A stretch of DNA of 37,099 bases from Symbiodinium natans (GCA_905221605.1 CAJNDS010001070.1:1-37099); one strand, 5' to 3'; numbered from the stretch's first letter, positions 1 to 11,106 are shown. Program-made: numbers and translations. Notes: generated by a model not told the origin, from the sequence alone.

Positions 1-243
1 ACCATAAGATCAGGTGGTTAGGCTGAAAATAAAGGTGTGTTTGGTGCCGCGTCGTTGGTCAGTTGTTTGGATTTCAGGGGTTGGAGTTTGATTGGGTTGA
101 ACTAGAGAATCAGCATCGCAACATATCACACATCATCATCCTTTTTAATACCCAGTAATGAGTTAGTTCACGGAGCAGTGCAACAGCATCGTGACAAATG
201 CTGTGGAGAAATGAGTGTCATAAAACCCTAATGAAAAACAATA
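1..243. other. Unassigned sequence upstream of the rRNA fragment
   Basis: No gene, repeat or RNA is recognisable here. The sequence is AT-richer than the retroelement further on and does not continue the 18S rRNA upstream, so the rRNA fragment that follows is joined to unrelated DNA at about position 244. Confidence 0.4.
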
Positions 244-267
244 GGAAAGTTTCATGAACCTTATCAC

Positions 268-325
<58 letters not shown>
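244..325 (+). rRNA. 3'-terminal fragment of 18S rRNA
   Basis: This is the universal 3' end of eukaryotic small-subunit rRNA, including GTCGTAACAAGGTTTCCGTA and the terminal GCGGAAGGATCATT. The stretch before it (GGAAAGTTTCATGAACCTTA) has the form I associate with dinoflagellate 18S genes. Only about 82 bp are present and the sequence upstream of 244 is not rRNA, so this is a broken-off tail rather than a working gene. It marks the window as nuclear eukaryotic DNA. Confidence 0.9.
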
Positions 326-534
326 CGCACTATCCAATTCAGTTCCTTGCTGAGTGAGTGTGTGCTAGGGCGGGATGGGCTCGCTGAAACGGGGGGACAG
401 GCATGCGCTGTAGCCTTAAAACACTTTCACAGAAGGGTAGCCCGCTGGGCCTCTTAAGACACACGTGAAACCACGCCGGGGTGGTTCGTGTTGCTGTGGG
501 GAAAATGGTGAACGTGCTTCCTGACTTTAGCACC
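326..534 (+). other. Probable ITS1 remnant and spacer up to the first tRNA
   Basis: The sequence directly after the 18S end begins CGCAC.ATCCAA, the usual start of dinoflagellate ITS1. The rest is probably ITS1 or diverged spacer. No 5.8S rRNA follows before the tRNA at 535, so the rDNA unit is truncated on this side too. Where the ITS homology ends cannot be told without an alignment. Confidence 0.5.
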
Positions 535-607
535 AGCGGAGTGGCGCAGTGGTTAGCGTGTTGGGCTCATAACCCAAAGGTCCCTGGATCGAAACCAGGC
601 TCCGCTA
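535..607 (+). tRNA. Initiator tRNA-Met (CAT)
   Basis: A full cloverleaf can be drawn. The 7-bp acceptor stem pairs AGCGGAG with CTCCGCT and is followed by discriminator A. The anticodon stem TTGGG/CCCAA holds loop CTCATAA with anticodon CAT. The A1:T72 pair, three consecutive G:C pairs at the base of the anticodon loop, and the T-arm GGATCGAAACC are hallmarks of the eukaryotic initiator tRNA. No intron is present. Confidence 0.93.
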
Positions 608-622
608 CATATTGCCATGAAA

Positions 623-715
623 CGACCCAGGGTGGACTCGAACCACCATGATTTGCGGCTGCAATGTCTGCAATGACATCGAAGGGCAACGCCTTGCCCA
701 TTAGGCTACTGGGTC
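623..715 (-). tRNA. tRNA-Arg (TCG) with a short intron
   Basis: On the minus strand the acceptor stem is GACCCAG/CTGGGTC, the D arm contains TAGCCTAATGGGCAAGGCG, and the T arm is GGTGGTTCGAGTCCACC. The anticodon stem begins TTGCC and the loop CTTCGA gives anticodon TCG (plus-strand positions 680-682). About 22 extra nucleotides follow the anticodon before the 3' stem half GCAA, the standard place for a tRNA intron. One C-C mismatch closes the anticodon stem, so the exact splice sites, or full function, are slightly uncertain. Confidence 0.8.
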
Positions 716-831
716 CTGGCCGTTTCGATTCCATTTGCATTTCTACCAAAGCAAAAGTCCGAGCGCTTGTACTAGCTTTTCACATCCACCAAAAAATGAT
801 ATTATTATCCTGAAATCCATGGTATGCAGAA

Positions 832-913
832 GACACTGTGTCCGAGTGGCTAAGGAGATGGACTAGAAATCCATTGGGCTCTGCCCGCAGGGGCTCGAAT
901 CCCCTCGGTGTCG
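832..913 (+). tRNA. tRNA-Ser (AGA)
   Basis: A type II tRNA with a long variable arm. The acceptor stem GACACTG pairs with CGGTGTC (one G-T pair). The anticodon stem TGGA/TCCA encloses loop CTAGAAA with anticodon AGA. The variable arm GGGCTCTGCCC is followed by a T arm GGGGCTCGAATCCCC. No intron is seen. Confidence 0.92.
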
Positions 914-914
914 C

Positions 915-1055
915 TTTGCATTTAGACTGTTTGCATTTAGACAATTAAGTAACTGTTTGCATTAGACAATTAAGTAATTTGCATTAGACAATTAAGTAGC
1001 TGTTTGCATTAGACAATTAAGTAACTGTTTGCATTAGACAATTAAGTAACTTGCC
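915..1055 (+). repeat. Short tandem repeat, ~25-bp unit, about five copies
   Basis: The unit CTGTTTGCATTAGACAATTA plus AGTAA recurs in direct tandem. The first unit is imperfect (TTTAGAC) and one lacks the leading CTGT. It starts immediately after the tRNA-Ser gene and ends at the edge of the inverted retroelement fragment. Confidence 0.85.
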
Positions 1056-1059
1056 ATAA

Positions 1060-1660
1060 CCAAGCAACTGTCCTGCAGGTTCGTCTCGTTCATATTGTTG
1101 GCGTAGGTGGTCTGGCCGGGGCGCGGTGGTCGTCCAAGTGTGTTTGACGTAGTACTGCCAGCCGTGCTTTTGCCCCATGGCTGTGACCAGGTTTGCGTGG
1201 TCTCCTCGTCTTGCTCCACGTCGAACTTCTGCAAGATGTACGGCGTCGGGTGGACGTTGAGGGCCTCGTTGAAGGTGGTGTGTGTGGTTTGGACAAGTTC
1301 TGCTATGATCTGGTTGGTGTTGTTGTACCTACGGCGCTTCTTTGCAAGTGCACAAGAGTTGGGTCAAAGGATTCGCAGAACCGCTTTATTTTGCACACCG
1401 GGTATTGACATAAATGGTTGTGAACAATCTCGATTTCGCTGTGTACTCTGAAAAGCCGGAAAGTGCTGCTCGTTGTTTTGTAAGCGCTGCATCAAAAAAG
1501 GTTGGGTGGTGAATTCCCCGGAAAAAAACCATTCACGTAAGGCAGCCCCATAAAATTCGCAGGTTTGCTGCTTATGCACACATTCATGGTAAGCATCAAC
1601 AAGAATCACTTCAGTTGTTCTATCTTCTCCACCATCATCAAGCAGTGAAGCAATTTCCAC
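1060..1660 (-). pseudogene. Inverted, decayed fragment of the 301-aa element gene
   Basis: Read on the minus strand, and with frame changes, this matches the protein encoded at 28453-29358. KKRRRYNN (about 1321-1344) corresponds to KKRRQQYQ near residue 105, VHPTPYILQKFDVEQ to LDPHTYVAVDYPVEQ, and GQKHGWQYYVKH (about 1150-1193) to WHKNGWQYHTHY near residue 220. The matches are in the same order and similar spacing. No single frame covers them, so the gene is dead. The stretch 1345-1660 sits where the N-terminal third should be, but the similarity there is too weak to be sure. All other remnants of copy 1 lie on the plus strand, so this piece is inverted. Confidence 0.7.
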
Positions 1661-2169
1661 TGAGAGGACAGATGCAAATCATCATCAGTGATTGCAAGGT
1701 GTTCTGGTCGCTGTTGCGTGTGCAAGTGGAATCACTGTAGAAGTGATCCTGTGCAAGTACAGTCGACAGTTACTCTGCGTGCGCCAGCATGCTAATTTCA
1801 AAACCTTTAACAAGCATGCTGTTCAGTGCTTAGCTTTTGTCTTTGTGAAACCTAAGACTGCAACAAGATCATATACAGCTGTTGCACTGGTGATGAGAGG
1901 TCGTGACGTGCAACTGCACGAATTGGCCCAAGATTTCTGAAGTGCATGCGTTGTAGATTTTTCTTTCTGAGCGTTCTTCAGTGGCTCTTTCAGGTGGGCG
2001 GTGTTGCTCGTAGTACGTAGATGCGCTGGGCGTGTCAAGGTCCAAAGCAGGGGATAAAGCCCTCCATGTTGGGGGGATTGCTGATGCTGTTCATATAAGG
2101 CACTGTCTTTTGACAGTTTGGTATTGCCATTAGCAAGCCAGAAGTAGCTGTTTTTTTGAAACAAGAAAA
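1661..2169. other. Decayed sequence between element fragments
   Basis: No convincing gene. It joins the inverted fragment on the left to the plus-strand remnant on the right and probably contains the inversion junction plus eroded element sequence. Short ORFs on both strands show no similarity I can see to other products in the window. Confidence 0.35.
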
Positions 2170-3000
2170 ACCGACATCACAAAGTCTCTTCCAGAATTCA
2201 TAACTGCGTGGATGACATACCACTCTACACCGGCCCAGTGTCAATCCACAAAACTGTCAATTCCGCGTACTTCAAAGAAGCTCGTGGGTGTATGTACACA
2301 TCAACAATGCCATTGCATGCTTTGCACTTTGCACAAATTTCGACATCCATACAGATTCTAGGACTTCTACATCTCAACAAGCAGCGCCACTACGGCGAAA
2401 CTCCACTCGCTAACACCGGGCGGGAACACAAGCCACACTGACGACGGCTTCAAGAAGAAGTCCCCTACATTGACTCGTTGCATTTTCGTCAAATGTTAGG
2501 GTCAGGTCGACTTTGGTACGAAATTTCGGTCATCCTTGCAAGGACTGCCACTACTCCACATCAACGAGAAAGTCTACCTCGACGTGCCAGCACCAGTGTT
2601 CGAACATGATGGAAAGACTCGCTTCATATTATCCTGATCCCAGGAGGTGTTACACGACATGGAATGGAAACACCGTCATGGCGCTCATCAATGGTCAAAC
2701 AGAAGCAGACCCTACGCCTCCTACCAGAACTACGAGGTGTTCACAAGTCTTGTTATCCGCGAACGAAAAACTCGTGGAGTGGAGACAAAAACAATGGATG
2801 CACACGCATCAACAATCTGAACATTGGAGACTGCCATATGATACCAAATTCTTTTGCCGCCTGGAGACTTACAGGACATTTTTGAAGCGGAATTTTCCAT
2901 GCTTGATCTACAACAAGCCGTAAGCAGTATGCCAACTTATGACATGGCGCAGTCTTTGTGAAAGCTCGCGTTCCATCATCATGTCAAGCCAATCAAGTAT
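2170..3000 (+). pseudogene. Decayed copy of the 478-aa element gene
   Basis: This matches the protein at 29650-31086 in order but in broken frames. VDDIPLYTGP...VNSAYFKEARG resembles YLDDTYHTAP...IDPSYFKEYEG. Further on, LWYEISVILAR and EKVYLDVPAPVFEHDGKTRF resemble PWYETTVRIA and DKLFLEDMPIPTMKPLPDGR. LHDMEWKHRH resembles DDMEWNAILA. Stops and frame shifts separate the blocks. The last 100 bp are too eroded to place. It sits upstream of the 468-aa gene remnant, the same order as in the intact copy. Confidence 0.72.
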
Positions 3001-3434
3001 TGATCGCCGCTTAGATGATCTAAAGATCTATGTGTTCAATCAGGAGACAGATCAGGTTCGTGGTGTTCATCTTGCGTCAACATAGTCCTGAAGGCAACAT
3101 CTGGGTTGTAAGTCATTGATGGAACTCTTTGCACCGATGTCCAGGTGACGAAGGCTGACCTGGATGAAGATCTGATCTTCTGAGTCGACGTCTGACGCAC
3201 CATCCTGGTCCCGGTAGGTGGAGGGTTGGAAGCGATGATGCCGTTCGTTCGTGTTGTCGCATCCATTCTGAGCCGTTTTGTTGTGGAGGTTGCACTGGGT
3301 GCCTGACCTCATGGAAGATCAATTCTTGGCAACGCATGCTTTCTTGAGGAGAATGATTGATTGCATCATGTTGGAAATGCACCGCTTGCATTTAAGTTTT
3401 AAATGCATCGAATGACAGCCATTTGGAATTAATC
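3001..3434. other. Decayed intergenic stretch of copy 1
   Basis: By position this equals the end of the 478-aa gene plus the gap before the 468-aa gene in the intact copy. Short ORFs on both strands match nothing else in the window. No independent gene is supported. Confidence 0.4.
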
Positions 3435-3794
3435 ATGGAAAGAATCGTAGCATTTCTTTTGCCGCAAACAGTACCAGTTCGTGTTCCTGGAGCGACGACG
3501 ACAATCAGCTTCTACATGTGCCTGAAGAACAGGTTCCATCGCATCTAGAATCCATACGACAACATGATCCTCTCAGACAGACCGTGGAGACCCAGATGCG
3601 TGAACAAGATGATGCTGACTCCATTGTTCACAGATGCGTGACGCAAGAAATACCCATGTTCGCCCAAGAAGTTCTACAAGACCAAGCACGCATACAAAAA
3701 GGTACGGTCTCACATTTTACAGGCCCAGCTGGACCACCGACACACCACCATTGCGCATGAAGAACCTCATCGTTGTCGACCTATCGCAAAGTAC
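3435..3794 (+). pseudogene. 5' part of a decayed copy of the 468-aa gene
   Basis: It starts MERIVAFLLPQ, matching MDQIIPLILPE of the protein at 31324-32730. After a frame change, RKQYQFVFLERR matches GKKYRFIFMDQG. A further change gives DDADSIVHRCVTQEIPM, matching EDPESLIHRCVVEDLPM, then HILQAQLDHRH matching HQILRAQLRHR. The gene is cut at 3794 by the inserted LTR-type element and resumes at 8623. Several frame shifts mean it is not functional. Confidence 0.8.
3790..3794 (+). repeat. Left target-site duplication AGTAC
   Basis: AGTAC directly precedes the left LTR and recurs directly after the right LTR at 8618-8622. Five-base duplications are typical of LTR retrotransposon integration. Removing one AGTAC and the element restores AKYVNPSAVIIQGLYL, which matches VQYMNLNVTTIHGFYM of the intact 468-aa protein, so the boundary is supported by homology. 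Confidence 0.8.
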
Positions 3795-5542
3795 TTTGGG
3801 GGGCCAGACGTGCGTTGCCAGAAATTCATGGTTGCAGGCACCCCCAATTCTGGTCCCCAAACTTGCTCCATTTCGTACTTTTGGAGACTGCATTGAGAGA
3901 ACCAACACACACGACACAGAGACACACGATACAGGACAACCGACGACCGCAAGGACCGACGGACTCACAAAGAAACATGCCAAATCACCAATCGAGTTGA
4001 ACTAAAGGAAGGCCAAAATGCCAAAAACCATTCAATGGACCCAAGACCGACTGAGGATCAAGACCGATTCAACTCAAATGACAAGAAACAAACCAGGGGA
4101 CCCAATCGACCAGAAGCTGAGGGACCACCACAACTCACAACAAGGGAAAAGGACAGACTGAGCTCAAAGGACTGAATCCAAAGCACAACAACTTCGAATC
4201 TGTTTGGAACAGATCCGACCAGCAACATCTAAGGAACATGGACACAAACATGAAACAGACAACAAACGCAGAGAGAGAACAAACAGGAGATTAAAAACAA
4301 AACACGAAAAAACAACCAACAATCAACAGACCCAAGAACTCCAGGACCCAAGATCGGACACTTGGAAGACCAAGAAAGAGGGAGCAACCAAGATTGACCA
4401 GAAGACTGAAGAGAGAAAGATCCGAGGCAGCCTCTTCACTGTGTTTGCCTTGTTCATTGTGAATGGGTGTGTGTTGTGGTTTTTCGACGTTTTGGCAGGA
4501 GTCGTGTGTAATCAGCAGCTGAATAGGACACGGCAAGACTCAGAGCAAGAAGAAAAATCAGCACCAAGACCTCGAAAAAGACACAGAACCAACAGAACCG
4601 ATCCAGCGATTCTGGAGACTCAGGGACTCTAAAAGAAATTTTGAACCAAAAGAGTCTTAAGGACCACTTTAATAACCTGACTTTTGAACCAAGGGGCGTC
4701 TTAACACCGGGTGTTTTGCACCATTTTAAGTCCAGATCGAGCCCAAAGGTGTCTCAACACTACTTAGGCAGAAAACCCAAAACCAGGTGTCTTATGAATG
4801 GACTTTGAACCATGGAGTGTCTCGCTTGCAGAGAGATCCCAAGAAATGCAGATGCTTTTTGAGCTTGCCAGAAGTTGCAATCGTTGGTCTGAAAAAAGGA
4901 ACCTTGAAATTATTCATCAAAAAAAAATGTGATCCGAAAAAAAAAAACAGTACAGACAACACCTGACAATCAGCAAAAGTAAGACGATCAAAATGTAAAA
5001 CCATCAAAAACAAGCTCTGAAAACAAAACACCTGTCAGATGCACTCCGGTGTTTCGCTCGCTTCGCTCGCACTTATTCACATTGTGGAAAGACACTTTGC
5101 CTTTTCAAAACGGTTCGGTTTGGGCGTCGCGCGCAACATGGACGTCTCAGCAGTACAGTTGAACTCGTCTCGTCCTGCAGTTGATTTCTGTCCAAACGGC
5201 ACTGTCAGAGGCTTTCAAAAACGCTTGTTTCAAGCAATTTCAAATCGCGGACTTGGGAGGTCAAGAGGAGCTTTTCACGGAGAAGACGCGCTTCCTGACC
5301 ATTGTTCAAAGCACTTCTAAACGATGGAGGGTTGGAAGATTTGCCGGATTCCTTGGCCATTGTTTCAAGCTGCTTTTTTCATCATCTTCAAAGATGTTTG
5401 AAAGCCACTGGAACGCACCTCTTTTTGCTTTTCAGCAACCGAATCTGAGCATCGAGGTCGTGCCAGGAAAGGGGGCCTGGGGGTCCTAGTTTAGGGGGTC
5501 CATTTGGCCCGCAAAATTAACTACACCCCTCCAGCCCCCCAC
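3795..5542. repeat. Left long terminal repeat of the nested element
   Basis: About 1,748 bp, repeated at 6882-8617. By eye the two differ at only a handful of places: single bases near 4018, 4188 and 4293, a one-base indel near 4128, an approximately 10-base indel near 4635, a few bases of A-tract near 4925, and one base near 5330. This implies recent insertion. Part of the repeat (4630-4830) contains degenerate internal repeats around a GTCTTA core. Confidence 0.85.
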
Positions 5543-6881
5543 AGTTGCAGCCGCAACCAGCAGCAACAAGGACAACAATTCACAGGCTGCGAACACACAG
5601 ACCACCTCCACAAGAGATTCTACTTCAGCTCAACACGACAGCTGTCGTTGCAGGCGTGCTGTCTGTGGACAAAAATGGAGCAGCAATTCCCTGAAATTGG
5701 GGGGCCCGAAAACAGGGCCCAAAAAAGCTTCCAAAATTGGACCTACTTGTTGGCAGAAAGAGAGGAGGTCTTTTCATTGTTTTACACGCTTGGGTCCCAA
5801 ATTATGACCCCAAAATGGGCCCAAAATTGGGACCCCAAAAATGGGTTCAAAACTGCTCCTGCAACCACAGCTGCAAATTCCATCACAAAAGCACACACAC
5901 ACACAGAGACACACATTTGCAGGACAGAAGAACAAGAATTGCAAAGCTGGTCCGGCAAAAAATTTTTGCAGATCTCAAGTTAAAAACCCACTGTTGCAGC
6001 CGCAACCAGCAGCAACAAGGACAACAATTCACAGGCTGCGAACACACAGACCACCTCCACAAGAGATTCTACTTCAGCTCAACACGACAGCTGTCGTTGC
6101 AGGCGTGCTGTCTGTGGACAAAAATGGAGCAGCAATTCCCTAAATTGGGGGGCCCGAAAACAGGGCCCCAAAAAGCTTCCAAAATTGGACCTACTTGTTG
6201 GCAGAAAGAGAGGAGGTCTTCATTGTTTTACATGCTTGGGTCCCAAATTATGACCCCAAAATGGGCCCAAAATTGGGACCCCAAAAATGGGTTCAAAACT
6301 GCTCCTGCAACCACAGCTGCAAATTCCATCACAAAAGCACACACACACACAGAGACACACATTTGCAGGACAGAAGAACAAGAATTGCAAAGCTGGTCCG
6401 GCAAAAAATTTTTGCAGATCTCAAGTTAAAAACCCACTGTTGCAGCCGCAACCAGCAGCAACAAGGACAACAATTCACAGGCTGCGAACACACAGACCAC
6501 CTCCACAAGAGATTCTACTTCAGCTCAACACGACAGCTGTCGTTGCAGGCGTGCTGTCTGTGGACAAAAATGGAGCAGCAATTCCCTAAATTGGGGGGCC
6601 CGAAAACAGGGCCCCAAAAAGCTTCCAAAATTGGACCTACTTGTTGGCAGAAAGAGAGGAGGTCTTCATTGTTTTACATGCTTGGGTCCCAAATTATGAC
6701 CCCAAAATGGGCCCAAAATTGGGACCCCAAAAATGGGTTCAAAACTGCTCCTGCAACCACAGCTGCAAATTCCATCACAAAAGCACACACACACAGAGAC
6801 ACACATTTGCAGGACAGAAGAACAAGAATTGCAAAGCTGGTCCGGCAAAAAATTTTTGCAGATCTCAAGTTAAAAACCCAC
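5543..6881. repeat. Three tandem copies of a ~446-bp unit
   Basis: Units begin at GTTGCAGCCGCAACCAGCAG (5544, 5993 and 6439) and end in TTAAAAACCCACT. Lengths are about 449, 446 and 443 bp and differences are very few. The unit length is not a multiple of three, so the reading frame changes from copy to copy and the ORFs across the units are not maintained as proteins. The whole interior of the nested element consists of these units. Confidence 0.9.
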
Positions 6882-8617
6882 TTTGGGGGGCCAGACGTGC
6901 GTTGCCAGAAATTCATGGTTGCAGGCACCCCCAATTCTGGTCCCCAAACTTGCTCCATTTCGTACTTTTGGAGACTGCATTGAGAGAACCAACACACACG
7001 ACACAGAGACACACGATACAGGACAACCGACGACCGCAAGGACCGACGGACTCACAAAGAAACATGCCAAATCACCAATCGAGTTGAACTAAAGGAAAGC
7101 CAAAATGCCAAAAACCATTCAATGGACCCAAGACCGACTGAGGATCAAGACCGATTCAACTCAAATGACAAGAAACAAACCAGGGGACCCAATCGACCAG
7201 AAGCTGAGGACCACCACAACTCACAACAAGGGAAAAGGACAGACTGAGATCAAAGGACTGAATCCAAAGCACAACAACTTCGAATCTGTTTGGAACAGAT
7301 CCGACCAGCAACATCTAAGGAACATGGACACAAACATGAAACAGACAACAAACGCAGAGAGAGAACAAACAGGAGATGAAAAACAAAACACGAAAAAACA
7401 ACCAACAATCAACAGACCCAAGAACTCCAGGACCCAAGATCGGACACTTGGAAGACCAAGAAAGAGGGAGCAACCAAGATTGACCAGAAGACTGAAGAGA
7501 GAAAGATCCGAGGCAGCCTCTTCACTGTGTTTGCCTTGTTCATTGTGAATGGGTGTGTGTTGTGGTTTTTCGACGTTTTGGCAGGAGTCGTGTGTAATCA
7601 GCAGCTGAATAGGACACGGCAAGACTCAGAGCAAGAAGAAAAATCAGCACCAAGACCTCGAAAAAGACACAGAACCAACAGAACCGATCCAGCGATTCTG
7701 GAGACTCAGGGACTCTAAAAAGCCAAAAGAGTCTTAAGGACCACTTTAATAACCTGACTTTTGAACCAAGGGGCGTCTTAACACCGGGTGTTTTGCACCA
7801 TTTTAAGTCCAGATCGAGCCCAAAGGTGTCTCAACACTACTTAGGCAGAAAACCCAAAACCAGGTGTCTTATGAATGGACTTTGAACCATGGAGTGTCTC
7901 GCTTGCAGAGAGATCCCAAGAAATGCAGATGCTTTTTGAGCTTGCCAGAAGTTGCAATCGTTGGTCTGAAAAAAGGAACCTTGAAATTATTCATCAAAAA
8001 AAGTGATCCGAAAAAAAAAAAACAGTACAGACAACACCTGACAATCAGCAAAAGTAAGACGATCAAAATGTAAAACCATCAAAAACAAGCTCTGAAAACA
8101 AAACACCTGTCAGATGCACTCCGGTGTTTCGCTCGCTTCGCTCGCACTTATTCACATTGTGGAAAGACACTTTGCCTTTTCAAAACGGTTCGGTTTGGGC
8201 GTCGCGCGCAACATGGACGTCTCAGCAGTACAGTTGAACTCGTCTCGTCCTGCAGTTGATTTCTGTCCAAACGGCACTGTCAGAGGCTTTCAAAAACGCT
8301 TGTTTCAAGCAATTTCAAATCGCGGACTTGGGAGGTCAAGAGGAGCTTTTCACGGAGAAGACGCGCTTCCTGACCATTGTTCAAAGCACTTCTAAACGAT
8401 GGAGTGTTGGAAGATTTGCCGGATTCCTTGGCCATTGTTTCAAGCTGCTTTTTTCATCATCTTCAAAGATGTTTGAAAGCCACTGGAACGCACCTCTTTT
8501 TGCTTTTCAGCAACCGAATCTGAGCATCGAGGTCGTGCCAGGAAAGGGGGCCTGGGGGTCCTAGTTTAGGGGGTCCATTTGGCCCGCAAAATTAACTACA
8601 CCCCTCCAGCCCCCCAC
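6882..8617. repeat. Right long terminal repeat of the nested element
   Basis: About 1,736 bp, nearly identical to 3795-5542. It is followed directly by AGTAC (8618-8622) and by the continuation of the interrupted gene. Confidence 0.85.
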
Positions 8618-9546
8618 AGTACGTCAACCCCAGCGCGGTCATTATCCAAGGCCTGTACCTCGACAGACAGACCTCCGCCCGCCTTCAACGAGTCAGCAGA
8701 GCAATTTGTACACAAGTCAAGCGCATCAAGAATGGAGAGCCCGACTTCATCACCTACAAGTTTCTCCTTCGTCAAGAAGAAGGTCATTTAGACTATTTCG
8801 GTCTGATGGATTCGATGCCAGAACGATGGCGTCCAATCTTCCCTGTTCACGACCAACGTGCAGCCTGGCCTACAGCTCTGGCTTTCCAGAAACGTGCACT
8901 CACTTCAGGTTATCGAGGACTGGCAAAAGAGCCAATCATCAAGATTCCGTACCGGGAAGTACCACAACTGCACTTACAGGTGGAGCACCACTACCATTAC
9001 ACACTAGGTAAACACCCTCAGTCACAGCCGAGTACCGAACTGGCCACGTCCATTGCATGGTCTTGCTATACTGCATCCAAGCGGTGCAGAATGAGTCTCC
9101 ATGACCCCCAATCAACACGCTACTTCAAGTACTCGACCTGGTGCGCTACCACAACGCAGATCGCTTGGGGCAAATCCTCGGCCACTTCCATGTGCACGAA
9201 AGAATCCGAACGTGGTATTAGGGCTACAAGCAGTACATGAGTTACGAAGAGGCCCACCACATCCTCATACACCTCGAGGAGCTCGGGAGTCGCGGTGAGA
9301 CGCACACTCCGCAATGTGGTCGTGGATGACATAGCCTACCTCGATCGTGACATCCTGAGGTTGATCAACGACATTCAAAGAGAATTCCCAACTTCACAAG
9401 GAGGACCAGAATTTGCGGAGTCTGGACCAGAGTCCACTCCGACCACATTGTCACCCACTGGCAGAACTATTTCTCTGATCAATGTTCCTCTGCATGTGCT
9501 GGACAACGACTACTTCTCGTCGGTAAAGTCTCACCCAATCTTGTGA
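8618..9546 (+). pseudogene. 3' part of the decayed 468-aa gene copy
   Basis: Continues the gene cut at 3794. KNGEPDFITYKFLLRQEE matches KQGEPDFVTFKFLVRNEE. PERWRPIFPVHDQRAAWPTA matches the region with HIFPMHDHRSTWPTVLAFQW. QYMSYEEAHHILIHLEELG matches QFMTYDEVSCILKRLEQHG. YLDRDILRLINDIQREFPTS matches DLDLQQFTQDMQEEFTDT. The matching blocks lie in different frames, with stops between them, so it is a pseudogene. Confidence 0.82.
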
Positions 9547-9712
9547 ACTAAGTCTCTAACCTTGTTTTGCCTGCTTGAACGAAGGACGCTTGCCTTGAAC
9601 TACGCTTGCACTTGCATGTCTTGCCACCTCATAAAGTCGTGACCGACGTTGATAATCGAAGCTCAATATTGATGTTAGGCTCACAGCATAGGTTGTCGTG
9701 CCATAAGTTACC

Positions 9713-10914
9713 ATGATTCCGGACATATTGAGCTGATTCTCGAGTACCTGCAGCAGCTGATTTTTGGGCCAGGCACACCCACTCGGAACTCAACACCATC
9801 AACAACCAAATTCATGCGCGCGAAGATCAACAGGATGACTTTATTCCAGAGATGAGAGGTGTTCGAGCCATCACATACGCAGCTGCTACAACGTGCACAC
9901 CTACCTGATCGCATTAGATACGGACCTCAGATTCAAGTCATGAGCGAAGACCACGTCCAGGTATGTGGCACCTTCTTACCATTACATGCCACGACCACTC
10001 TACGCACACTCTGCAAAACAGCAGCGCAATTGTGCCTGAAGATGTGCAACCAGGGCCCAGATCTACGCTATATGCACCACAGTTTGAAGTGCACTACCAC
10101 TCCACATTGGTCCAACATTGGTCATTGACCTGCAGGAACGACACCTTCAGCTCCAGATGGCTCACGCAGCCAGAATGATGGTGAGATACAGATCAACAGG
10201 GCAACCTGTCCACTTACCTACCAGGAACATCAACGACGCACTTGAGATACATGGCCCAACACGACCTGGAGGACATGATCCAGACCCGCTCAATTGCTTT
10301 ACCTCCATGCAGAGATTGATCGCCAACAACTCCAAGCAGTTCGAGAACCCAACACTATCGACGCGCCGTCACACCATGAGGCCTTCACTGAATTTCCTGA
10401 ACTATATCCTCAATGGTCAAACGGCCACAACATTTCGCAAATATACGGGTTGGAAGATTGTTGCTTTGTCCCATCGATACCTACGCAATCGATATCTACA
10501 ACAATTCCTCAAGTTCACATTCATCATCAACCAGGTATGGACCTGGAGAATCAAACAAGAACAGGAGCCAAAACATTTGATGACTTGGACAGATGTCCAC
10601 ACCTTGCTCAAGACCATTGCCGCATCCTGCCAAGGCGACCACGTGTTCACCACTTCCAGATCCAAGACCAGGACCGCTCATTTGCATCCACCCTGATCAT
10701 CACCTACTACCAGGAGGCCAGTTCAGCAGTGCTCAAACCCACTGCTGTCGTTTTAGCGGTCCAGCGCTGGATGTACCACCGCAGCCAGATGATCAACACC
10801 ATTGTCCAGTTCGCGCAGTCGGACCCCAGGGACCACTTGTTGAACTACTGCAACATGCAGAACGCAGAGTTCGGACACTCTGGTGGACATTTTGGTTTTC
10901 ACCCTGGCCATTGA
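9713..10914 (+). pseudogene. Decayed copy of the 439-aa element gene
   Basis: The start ATGATTCCGGAC matches ATGATCCCGGAC of the gene at 32877, which supports that start codon. SEDHVQVCGTFLPLHA and GPDLRYMHHSLKCTTTPHW match SEDHIQITGLVLPLHE and GPDLRYMHHCLRCTPEPQW. The end, NAEFGHSGGHFGFHPGH, matches LTDFGHSGAPVTAHPDH, including the stop position. In-frame stops soon after the start and several frame shifts show it is dead. Confidence 0.85.
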
Positions 10915-11106
10915 ATGAAAGATTGCGCGTAGCTTGTGATATGACGCTAAAAGTAACGTTGATCTAGCTTGCTTGTGCCTTGTGAACTTACTTGAACTTG
11001 ATTGGTTAAGCAAACATGGATCTGTCACTTTGACTTGCACATCTTTATATTTGAGCTCAGCTTTTCACGTACGCACCCCAATCAGTCCCTGCGTATCACG
11101 ATCCTC

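Larger units (their letters stand above)
3795..8617. mobile_element. Nested non-autonomous LTR-type element (4.8 kb)
   Basis: Two direct repeats of about 1.74 kb flank a 1.34-kb interior made only of tandem repeats. It interrupts the decayed 468-aa gene and is bounded by AGTAC duplications. The repeat ends are short imperfect inverted repeats (TTTGGGGGGC at the left, GCCCCCCAC at the right). No reverse transcriptase, integrase or Gag is encoded, so it is a LARD/TRIM-like passenger if it is an LTR element. The ends lack the canonical TG...CA at the duplication border, and no clear primer binding site follows the left repeat, so the class is inferred from architecture alone. Many plus-strand ORFs inside are open by composition and are not called as genes. 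Confidence 0.7.

Noticed and set aside
4204-8564. Several ORFs of 70-262 residues in the nested LTR-type element
   Set aside because: The 446-bp unit is not a multiple of three, the LTR ORFs differ between the two LTRs through small indels, and no retroelement protein motif is present.
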